From Mauremys mutica (taxonomy: Eukaryota; Chordata; Testudines; Geoemydidae), in assembly GCF_020497125.1 (NCBI RefSeq), contig NC_059072.1, positions 53,354,697-53,418,696 of the forward strand: DNA of 64,000 nt. Reading direction: 5' to 3'. A model generated the notes under the pieces. It saw only the letters and a program-made list of their open reading frames with translations. It was not told where the DNA came from and did no database searches. Shown here in pieces: positions 55,285-64,000 of the stretch (positions are counted from its first letter, which is position 1; each line of letters begins with the position of its first letter). Made by a program: the position numbers and the translations under genes.

Positions 55285-56260
55285 GTCCTGTAGTGAGGTG
55301 ATGTGGTTTCCCTCTGAGCCAGAGGGGGTGGAACCACCATCCGTGCCTGAGTGGGTGGAACCAGGCCTTCCTCGCCCCTCCTGCTGGAAGTACGTAACCA
55401 GAACAGGAAGTATAAAGGTTGGGGCCTCCCGCTCATTTGGGGCTGGGACACCCAGGGAGGCAGATGTATCTTGCTTGCTTCCAGCCATTGACCCTGTTGC
55501 TGAGCCCAGCGGTGCTCTGCCCACCAGGGAACTTGCTTCTGCCACAAACCTGCCAGGACTGCTGCTGGCCACCTACCCGGAAGAGACAGATGACATCCCG
55601 CTGATCCAGGTATATCCCAATGGGAGGAGAAGAAGTGGCCCAGGGACATCAGACCTCAGTCTGGCTGTAGCTCTGCCTGAGGCACAGTTGGCATGTTGTG
55701 GCTGGATCCCCTCTGACCCAGTGGTGGACCAGTCTGCCACTGTTAGGGTCCTGGGCAGGGTTCGGTGGAGTAGGGTGGGCACAGACTCTATCTTTCACCC
55801 CACTCCTGGTGTTGCAGCCTCCCCTTCTCCACGTCCAGTGGCCTGTGTTCATCGGCCGTCTGCCAGAGCTAGGACACCTGACCCTTGGGGCTTGCTCTAT
55901 CTCTGCAACTAGAGACCAGAGCTCATTGACCTCTGGGATTGCTCTGGCTCCTGCCGAAGAGACCCCAGACCATAGCCTACAGTGTTTGCCCAGTCCCTGC
56001 TTAAGGAGCCTCAGGGCTATAGACTGTTGATTGTTCAGCTCCCACCTCAGGGTCAGGGCATACAGACTCCTGGGAGAACCTGTTTCTGCCTACGGCATGG
56101 AGCTATTTGCCTATCTGGGAGTTCAACCACGTTAGGCCAATCGGGATACTAACGCCTAACTGCTAATTCCCCCAATACTAAGCCGAGATCCCACGGGTGT
56201 AGTGAGGCAGTGTGGCCTCCCTCCGACCCAGAGGGGGGAGGGATGACCACCACCCAACTA
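55285..56260 (+). mobile_element. LTR-like repeat with TATA box and terminal direct repeats
   Basis: A GC-richer block that begins 'tgtagtgaggtgatgtgg'. A related sequence, 'tgtagtgaggcagtgtggcc', recurs near its end at 56198, so about 40 bp is directly repeated 913 bp apart. A TATAAAG lies at about 55411-55417. I recall the phrase order ('caatcgggatactaacgcct' near 56140, 'aagccgagatcccacggg' near 56180) from repeated turtle sequences. A 221-codon plus frame (55247-55912) runs through it and has no domain. LTR or other terminal-repeat element; class uncertain. Confidence 0.55.
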
Positions 56261-59200
56261 CAGGTGCCCATGCATTTTCAGTTCCCTTAAGTCTATGAAG
56301 CAGCATCTAGAAACTCTGTCTGGTCCCTCAGCTTCCAATTCAGCCATACCCCCACCACCTCATCTTTTTTTTCTCCCTGGTTAGGAGTTAATCTTATTAT
56401 AAAGTGCTAGCTGGACATTGTTGTTTGTATGGTTTCATATGAAGCTGCCTTTCAAACCCTCTTGGGTTAGTTTGTTTTCCTGCCATAATGGCTGAATCCA
56501 GGAAAAAAGACTGGGTGGGAAAGAGGGAGGGAAAGGAGAGAAGTGTCTATAACAGTCTCCCATAACGGATGACTCTGATGCTTGGGAGAGGGTGCGTTTT
56601 CCCCAACAGATGCACAAATGTTTCCTATTTGGGCCCATCACTCCCCAGAATAGCACTTTATTTGTAAAAACTCTAGCCATAGTGATTCCAGATGGAGAGC
56701 AGCACCAAAAGTGCAGTAGAAGCATCCTGCACCAGCAAGTCTAAGCTTCTTATTTCTAGGACTCCCACTGCTCAGGGAAAAGATCATCTTCCTCTTCACC
56801 CCTATCCTTAGTTTCACTCTCAGTTCTGGAGGCAATTCAAAGGGAAGATTATCCTTTTCTCCCCATCATTCTAGCCCCCATCTTCAAATCAGCCAAGCCG
56901 AAGCCTGTTCCCAACACTTCCCCATCTCATGTGGTAACCAGGATTTTCTTGGAAGAGAGGTTTCAGATCACATTGTTCTGGAGTTTGCCTCATTTCCATC
57001 TGAGATTTAGTATGAGTTTTACTGCAGGAAACCTCAGTTCCTTATTTCCCCCTTCCCTACCAAACTGGTACCAAATCAGAATTCTCGACTCACTCACTAA
57101 AGTACTTTTTTGTGTCCACTTTGCACAGGTGTTAATAACTGCACCAGGTGCAGGGAGGTGCAGAATCAGTGGCTAATTACTGATTAGATAGTAGCATCAT
57201 GAAATGCTATAGAATAGAATGTAGATAATAAAAATTGCAGAAACATACATCACTAAAATCAACAAATGGACGCTGAGTTAAAAAACAGGGTGAGAGGGAG
57301 GAGGAAAATTACAGCTTGTCAGCAAAAGACAGAAACTGAGAACTTGAACTTTTTTATATGCAGAAACTATAGACAACTGCTACAAGCCTTCAGTTAAAAA
57401 TATTTGCCAATTAGCTGGACTGCTGTGGCAGTGGTTCCCCAAAGCAACACGCACTGGCAAGAGTCACTTTGTATGTCCTCAGCTGTGATTCACAATTTCT
57501 GCTATAAATAATATACAGTACTGAACATGAAATACCAGATATGTTTGTAATAAAGTCAGAGGTGTCAACTTAAAAATCATGTGCTGTAAATATATATATC
57601 AGATTATTAAAGATGAAAACATTTTAAAATCTTGTTTGCTTGTCGCTATTCAGCTTTTAGTTAACTTGGTGTATTTCTCGCTACTTGGACAATGAAAGTT
57701 AATGGAGTCAAGTTTACATATGTTCAGTCATTTTCACTACCAGGTTCTAAGTGCTGCAACATCTGGACTTCAACTACTGCAAGAGAATCTTTCTCTAAAA
57801 GCAACAGGTGTTTTTCTGTTTGTTTTCATTGCAGACATTCCTTGGCAGCATTAGATTTTATTAAGGCTTCTTTTTACAAAATTTAAATTTGGGGCCAAAT
57901 TTATGTTGACACTGTCACTTTAATTCTTGGTCTGAAATGAGGGACATCTAATCAGTTGTGAAGTAAAAACCAGAAATTACCTACAGCTTGAATGATGCTG
58001 AACAAATTCCCTGCACAAATTTATCTAGGCAGTGCTTAGTTTATCCTCCTGGCCCCTTGTTTTTCTGACTTGTGTGCATCCCACTTAGACAAAAAGGACA
58101 TTCGTTTAAAGCACATCTACAGAGGTAAGGGCACAAAGAGTGCTGCGCTTTCAATTTTAAATGTTGCCTTGGTACAACAGAAGGAAAGGTCTATTTGTGT
58201 TTAAAGTTAGAATTTACTTCAGTAAATCAGTGTTCATAAAGCTGTGTCTATAGTCTTGAAAGAAACAATTACATAAACAGGCTTTATTTTTTTTTCCCAA
58301 GAAAAGCAGCTCAATCTTCATGTACCCTGAGCAAATGTAAGAAAAAATGAGACAGCATTTCATTATTTTAGTGAAGGTCAGGATTATATTCTAACAACTT
58401 TAGGGTAGACTAATTTTTTTCCATTTCTTTCATTCATTTCATTCATATTGACTAGAACACATATGCGTCACCATTGCTGGTTCCATGGAGTTTCCAAACC
58501 TGTGCAGCTCCTGAGGAGAAACTACTCTAAAAACCTCAGAACAGTAGTGTAGAGCAGATTTACTCTGCCTATAATACTCCATTAGCCTGTGATGCTGGAG
58601 GATGGCTATTAGGTTTTTATTTCCTCTTCCAGGAAGTCCCAAAACTCACTGCTCCTGTCATCATAACAGGTAGAACATCCCCACTCCTATCCCTTACCAT
58701 TTTCACTAGTTTCATGAAAAGCTAAACATTTTGCAGCCTTGTTTCCGTTCTTTCATGGCTTTCTAGGAATACAAAAAGCAGACTTTGTATGCAAAAAAAA
58801 AAAAAGGATGGGTTGTTTTAAAATGGGGACATTTTATTTCTGGGACTAATTCAGATCAAACAGGTACGTACATTAGTTTGAAGTGGTTAAATATGAGTCA
58901 TTGAAAAGTAATTGCATGTGTTATACAACAAATATTTAGGTGTTTTCATACTGTTTCATGCCTGTGGAAGTGCCCAGACTCACAACATTCAGGCTGATGT
59001 CCTCCACCTGTCAAAGCCTTAATAGAGTGGCACACCCCTAGAGAAGAAAACAAAGGCCTACACCTCCCAGGTGCTGAGCATGTCTGAAAATATGCACAAC
59101 CTCCTTAGAGAAGAGAGAACAAAAATCAGGGGAAAATCATCTAAAAATAATTCAAGACAATAAATCTTTAAGGTGTGTAGCAGTCAAGGAAAAGTGGTAC

Positions 59201-60052
59201 CCAGAAGACCATTCTGAGAAAGACACCTATAAAATGGTGAACCATAAGCACTGAGTGGGCAGGTAGAAAGTAGTCAGTTCTTAGGGAAAGGGAACTAAAT
59301 TTCCACCTTTCTGAGTCAGGGATCCAGGTGAAAGATTGTTTGAGTTTTCCACGATTGGAGCCTAACATTCTATGTATTTGAGTTAGTTCTGTTTTTTGTT
59401 CCACGGTAACACCCTGTCTATATCATAAATAACCAGATGCCTTTTGTACACTTGTTGTTTTCTTTGCTTGAAGGTGACCACCATGTCATAGGCTCTTGCA
59501 AGGTGCAGAGCAACCTCAACTCCCACTGAAATCACTCAAGCAAGGCCAACAATACAGGACACTGTTCAGTGTTCAAGCATGAGAAGAGAGAGTGCCATAT
59601 TCAAGCTTTATTTGTTCCCCACATAAGCCGTTCTCTCTCATCAAGCATTTCCTGAAAGTAGAGTTCTCTAAGCTCCTAAACATTACCCTATACATAACCA
59701 TATTATCATACTGTGCTTCCCTCCATTGGGAAGCTATCATACATAACAGACACAGGACTGCTATGGTGAGTCCAGGTTGTACCAGAGAGTGAGGATAAGG
59801 AAGGGACACTGAAACTTATACTAGGCCACAACAATGCCAGTTTGCTTCCTTAAAGGCCATACAACTCCCCACAGAGGCAACAAAGAAAAAGGGGGGTAAG
59901 GGGAAATCTAGAGTCTGGTAAAACAGCCAAGATGATTACATCCATCACAGCCCTTTTCCAAACACCACCTGCAGCAGAATTCTATTTCCAGCATCTATAG
60001 GGATGGCCACTCCAGATAAGCAGATTAAAGGTAATAATTGGAGATATACCAA
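56261..60052. other. 3.8 kb without a supported gene
   Basis: AT-rich and free of recognised elements, apart from short homopolymers, for example A at about 58793-58804. Several pyrimidine tracts ending in AG resemble splice acceptors, for example near 57822-57833, but no adjoining open frame shows a family signature. Confidence 0.5.
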
Positions 60053-60223
60053 TCTCCTAGAACTGGAAGGGACCTCGAAAGGTTATTGAGTCCAGCCCCC
60101 TGCCTTCACTAGCAGGACCAATTTTTGCCCCAGATCCCTAAGTGGCCTCCTCAAGGATTGAACTCACAACCCTGGGTTTAGCAGGCTAATGCTCAAACCA
60201 CTGAGCTATCCCTCCCCTCCAAA
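60053..60223 (-). mobile_element. tRNA-derived SINE with CR1-like 3' tail
   Basis: On the minus strand the 5' head reads like a tRNA: an A box TAGCTCAGTGG (plus-strand 60198-60208) and a B box GAGTTCAATCC (60155-60165). The body follows, and then a tail with 'ctggactcaataacctttcg' and 'aggtcccttccagttctag', which matches the CR1 3' end (compare 38725-38772). Sharing its tail with CR1 suggests mobilisation by CR1 reverse transcriptase. It is non-coding and would be transcribed by RNA polymerase III. Confidence 0.88.
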
Positions 60224-60779
60224 GATTCCATCAGGTGAGAGCAATAATCAGAGGAGAAACAAGTTAATACCGTGCTCTGCAGCAGAGAACATTATCCTTT
60301 CCAGAAGCCTCACAGCTGCTCAGATGAAACAGTTCAATACAGTTAAATAAGAACAGGGTAAGCATTTCATGCCACACTGCTATGTGATTTTGGAGAGGGC
60401 ATGATTTCACTTACAAAAGCAAGAGAAAGGTGAGTTAGCAAATGTTTCATAACAGCCCTGTATAACCTAATCCAACACTGAGGCTAGAGGGAGCTAAATA
60501 GAGAACTTATCGGAGACAGGCTTGCTGTAAGGCTGAGGGAAAGCCAACTATCAGAAAGACTCCAAAATGATCCTAACCTAACACTAGAGACAGGCAAGCA
60601 TATAATCCTTCAAAGTCCATAAAGAGGCAACAGACTCTTCTCAGGAATAATATGTAGAAGCCATAGGAATAACAAGGAAAATGCCTCAGAATGCCAAGAA
60701 ACAATATACACCCAGACCAGTACAAGTACAAAGCAATTCAGAGAGAGCTATGCTAACAAAAGGAATACAACAGGAGAAG
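60224..60779. other. possible upstream part of the Gypsy-like element
   Basis: A-rich sequence that may be decayed gag. No frame can be followed with confidence until the zinc knuckles at 60787. Confidence 0.4.
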
Positions 60780-61604
60780 GAAAGAATGCCAATGGTGTGA
60801 CAAACCACCTCACAGCAAATGGCTTTGTCCAGCAAAGGATACCACATGCAGGAAATGTCTCAAATGGGGACATTACGCAGCAGTCTGCCAGTCAAAATGC
60901 ATGGTAACAGCTGTCTTTCAACACCAAAAAACCCACAGATCTTACACCTTGGAGACATAGGAAATGACCAAAAACAACCATTGTGGATCACCACGATCAC
61001 CTTGGAGAAGTATAAATAGACTTCAAAAGAGACACGGGCACTTATGTACCAGTGATTCCAGAATCACTTTATAGGAGGATGAAAGCATCAACACTTCAAG
61101 AGCCAGAAAAGATATTGAAAGACCCAGACATTCCCCATTAAACATTAAAGGAAATTTTTGGGCCACTCTAATACTTGGTAAGAAGACTGCATCCCAAGAA
61201 GTCTATGCTGTAGTTGGCCTATGCACTGCTTTACTTGGCCACCCAGCAATCAGTGCCTTGTGCCTAGTTATAGCATAGAACCAGCCACCATGGACCTGGA
61301 ACCAGAGATCAGAAAGAGGTTCCCAAAGTTATTCCAAGGACTTGGGAAATTAGAGGGAGAAAACCACATTAAATATATACCAAATGAAAAGTCTTTTGCT
61401 TTGTTGACACTTAGGAGAGTCTCCCTCCCTTTACTGCCCAGGGTAAAAGCAGAACTCAGCTGCATGGAGCAGAGGGGTGTCATTTTCAGAATGGTCACCC
61501 CAGCTGAATGGTGTGCAGGCATCATAATGGTTCCCAAACCAAATGGCAAGGTTTGTATATGTGTAGGCCTTACCATGCTCAATGAGAATATCTGTGGAGA
61601 GTGA
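60780..61604 (+). pseudogene. Ty3/Gypsy-type gag-pol fragment, broken
   Basis: Four pieces of an LTR retrotransposon polyprotein in order but in different frames. Two CCHC zinc knuckles (C-X2-C-X4-H-X4-C) of gag nucleocapsid lie at 60787-60828 and 60847-60888. A protease start with the active-site 'DTG' begins at 61031, followed by 'YVPVIPESLY'. A further protease part near 61177 ('GKKTASQEVYAVVG', 'LLGHPAI') is in another frame. The N-terminal reverse transcriptase is at 61221-61604, with 'AEWCAGIIMVPKPNGKV' and then 'CICVGLT', where this family usually has RICVDLT. The catalytic YxDD region, integrase and LTRs are absent. The copy is decayed and truncated and does not encode a working enzyme. 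Confidence 0.85.
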
Positions 61605-61633
61605 CATGTATTCCCATGTGATGAATGCATGCT

Positions 61634-61812
61634 TGGACCATTTAGCAATGTGTTCCATCTTGCATTTAGCTGTGACACTTGGAGTACCTTTCCCAGGGAG
61701 AGCTCTGTGTGGCTCAAAAGTTCTGTGTCTCTCTCACCAACAGACATTGGTCCAATAAAAGATATTACCTCACCCACCTTTTCTCTAATATCCTGGGATC
61801 AACATAGCTACA
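61634..61812 (-). repeat. dispersed repeat, relative of the fold-back at 12956
   Basis: It contains 'ctctctcaccaacagacatt' and 'aaaagatattacctcaccca', matching one arm of the repeat at 12956-13130 ('accaacagaagttgatccaa' and 'gagattacctcacccacctt'), and extends left to 'atttagctgtgacacttgga'. It lies directly after the Gypsy-type fragment. Only one arm is present, and no TSD was found. Confidence 0.75.
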
Positions 61813-62769
61813 CCTATATGCATATGATGGAGGCTCATGGTAGAGATATTTTATTCCTGCTGTATGATGCTGTTTAATGTAAAGTTTGGATAAAGGTTTT
61901 ACCATCCTTCCCTTTTCAGAAAGGGAGATGTGGTGTTGTTTAGAATGACCACTACGGGGCATGCAGCAAGTCACTAAACCAAATATGAAAATCTTAAATG
62001 ATTATTTTTAACCTTTTTAAAATATATCATTAAAACATGCTACTGAATGTTTGTTTTGATTTGGAGACTCAAATACAGACAGATGATACAATGCAATAAC
62101 ACAGCCCTTGAGATGTTTGACACACAACAAAGACTAGGGTTTGAAATGACAAGTTCAACTTGATTTATCAGGAACCAATATTGTGGCCAATATGTCTCCC
62201 TCTTCCATTCATTACAGTTGGACAAGGCATGTGCCCACTAGAAGTGAGATACATGTCCTTTTAAAATCGTGTATTTTATCCATAAATAGGACACTGAATG
62301 ATATGAATAGCTTTTAATTTTTTTTTCCACTGTGTGCTTAAGGAAAGAAATTGTGATAACACAGAAAGGAGCATGTGTCATCACTGCAGGAGCATTTGTT
62401 TAATGGCATTCATTTACATAAAAATATGCATCATAGTAGGAACAATTCAGAAATTCAGCAAACAGCTTTTGATTTCAAGAAACTGTTGATAATGCTAACA
62501 ATTTGCACTAGTAAAATGCACTCAGCCTAGTTTGCATTATTATTTTGCTGGCATAATTACCATGCTGATTCATTCACTACCTACGTTCACTAATATCTTG
62601 AGCCATCATCTTCTTTATTTCCATTCATTCAAAGGCAACCCTTCATTTTACAGAGAACACATACGCTTTCAGAATATTTAGTATGGAAGGGTAGGACAGA
62701 GAGTGGTACGTTTGGAAGTTTATTTCACGTTAGGAAGAAATGCTTTGGACCAGTTTCTCAGTTACTATG
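61813..62769. other. no gene seen
   Basis: AT-rich DNA. Nothing recognised. Confidence 0.5.
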
Positions 62770-63075
62770 GCCTGGATCCACAAAGGGTTTTACGCGTTTC
62801 ACTGCAGCATTGCAACACCCAATTCCTAGGCATCTAGAAAATCACTCAGGCTTTATAGATCCCACTGATGTTCCAGTGGGACATACTATAGTCCAGTGCT
62901 TAGGACACTCAACTGAGAGGTAGGAGACCCTTGTTTAAGTCCCTTCTCCTCAGCGGAGTAGGGAATTGAAGTGGAGTCTCCCACAGCCTGGATGAATACC
63001 TCAACCACTGAACTAAAGGTCATAAGGGAGTTACTGTGGGTTAGGCGCCTAAGCCCTTTGGTGGATCTGGCCATT
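62770..63075. repeat. tRNA-like fold-back repeat with terminal inverted repeats
   Basis: The left end 'ggcctggatccacaaagggt' and the reverse complement of the right end ('ggccagatccaccaaagggc') are near-identical. Inside, 'cagtgcttaggacactcaac' and 'ggtaggagacccttgtttaa' are inverted in the right arm ('ttgaagtggagtctcccaca', 'cctcaaccactgaact'). It is the most complete of four related copies (39105, 44180, 50248, 62770). Confidence 0.8.
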
Positions 63076-63561
63076 CGTTCCTGTGCTTGGGGCTGGAGGG
63101 AGGGAGAAGGGGACAAAGGTAGCTTTAAGTCACCAGTGTTCTCCCCATATTCTGGTTCAGCCAGCCCCTGACCAGCCCCTGTTGTAAGTTAGAATGCCTT
63201 AGTGCTGCTTTAACTGTTCTCTGATCCCCATGGTCTCTTATGAGCCCTTAGAAACAGATCATAGACATAGCACTGTCTGCTCTGGCCAGCTTTACCCAGT
63301 CCTGTTTTCCCCCGGCCCTGACAGTAGGCTCAAGTAGTAGAGCTCATATAGGTCCCTTAAATCAGCACCACAGCCTCATAGTGGGTATTTTCAGAGAGCT
63401 GGTTCCACCACGTAATTCCCCTTTATACTGCCATTGTGATGTAAAAGAGTCATAGAAATAATCATGCCCTATAGTTATATTTTACAAAGTGCATAGACAC
63501 TTTGGGCAATGTTCATCCCTGATGTATGCCCACTGAAGTCACAAATGAGAGGAATTTGGAA
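63076..63561. other. no gene seen
   Basis: Nothing recognised in this interval. Confidence 0.5.
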
Positions 63562-63700
63562 TATAGGAACATAGGAATTGCCATACTGGATGAGACTGGG
63601 ATCTATCTAGTCCAATATTCAGTGTCCAACAGTGGCCAGTACCAGCTCCTTCAAAGGTGTAAAACTCCCATAATGGACAACTAAGGAATAACTCATCTGT
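63562..63700 (-). mobile_element. CR1/L3-like LINE 3' tail fragment
   Basis: Plus-strand 'ataggaacataggaattgcc', 'atactggatgagactgggat' and 'ctatctagtccaatattcag' match the LINE tail at 53708-53752 and continue with 'cagtggccagtaccagct'. On the minus strand it ends in ATTCCTATGTTCCTAT octamers. Non-coding. Confidence 0.8.
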
Positions 63701-64000
63701 ACAGGAGGGAGCCCAGGCAATAGTATTAAGCACCACCAAAAAGTGGAAAACACAACAACAACCACAAACACAACAGTCTCTTTAATACGCTAACCTTGAG
63801 ACAATCAGCCCCTTTCACTCTGGGTGAAATAATGGTCTCATTGAGGTCAACAGCAAAAGTTCCGTTCAGCCTCCTCTTAATTTACTGAGCTGATTTTCTT
63901 ATGAGGGAATGGCTTTCTAATGAAACAGGGGATTCTAAAGTGCCAGCATACCAGCTTTTAAACTGGGGCTATTCAGAATCTTAGCTGTGTGTGGCAGGGA
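63701..64000. other. no gene seen
   Basis: Window end. Nothing recognised. Confidence 0.5.

Noticed and set aside
55247..55912. 221-codon plus-strand frame
   Set aside because: It runs through an LTR-like repeat with several overlapping frames on both strands; no domain or signal peptide.
60150..60220. Minus-strand tRNA gene
   Set aside because: It continues into a CR1-like tail and lacks a proper acceptor stem partner, so it is a SINE head.
61268..61777. 169-codon minus-strand frame
   Set aside because: It is antisense to the Gypsy-type reverse transcriptase fragment and runs into another repeat.
1..64000. CRISPR array, bacterial operon, rRNA cluster or prophage
   Set aside because: None of the required repeat spacing, gene density or conserved rRNA sequence is present. 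Repeats and base composition are those of a vertebrate genome.

Overview
The window is vertebrate nuclear DNA, most likely from a turtle (Testudines). This rests on its interspersed repeats, which I recognise from memory of turtle genomes and not from a search: many CR1-type LINE fragments in both orientations, a tRNA-derived SINE with a CR1-like 3' tail, several hAT-type DNA elements with 8-bp target-site duplications (TSDs), and a fold-back family that also looks turtle-specific. The background is AT-rich, stops are dense in all six frames, and there is no rRNA, intact tRNA, CRISPR array or bacterial-style operon.

I find no host protein-coding gene, and no exon that I can support. Nearly all reading frames with recognisable content come from transposable elements. 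The window reads as intergenic or deep intronic DNA built up by successive insertions. The one long uninterrupted coding stretch is a CR1 reverse transcriptase C-terminal region at 48694-49824.

Layout: 1-4080 is mostly unannotated AT-rich DNA with two divergent repeat stretches. 4085-5990 is an LTR-like block with a minisatellite. 6243-6966 holds two hAT-type elements. 8230-8960, 11095-11805 and 12329-12720 are LTR-like repeats. 12956-13130 is a fold-back repeat. 17700-18079 is a hAT element with a perfect TSD. 18815-20472 is a large fold-back hAT whose two arms both encode the transposase dimerisation domain in opposite directions. 20912-22694 holds a GC-rich element and a hAT split by an LTR-like insertion. 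25286-25950 carries a 54-bp palindrome, head-to-head CR1 pieces and a 111-bp hAT element. 26554-26825 is a LINE 3' end. 37765-38775 is a CR1 copy that has lost its catalytic motif. 42892-43448 is an element with a 12-bp TSD, a 208-bp near-perfect inverted repeat and a hammerhead-like RNA motif. 45498-46130 holds two adjacent GC-rich hAT elements. 47090-50247 has a decayed CR1 followed by a younger CR1. 51159-51404 is a second member of the hammerhead-like family. 51862-52690 is an antisense CR1. 53708-54825 is a three-level nest: LINE tail, then a hAT, then a second hAT, each hAT with its own perfect 8-bp TSD. 55285-56260 is an LTR-like repeat. 60053-60223 is a SINE, and 60780-61604 is a broken Ty3/Gypsy-type gag-pol fragment.

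The elements interact as transposition history. CR1 supplies the reverse transcriptase and probably mobilised the SINE that shares its tail. The hAT elements are non-autonomous and depend on transposase made elsewhere. The nested TSDs allow insertions to be ordered in time.
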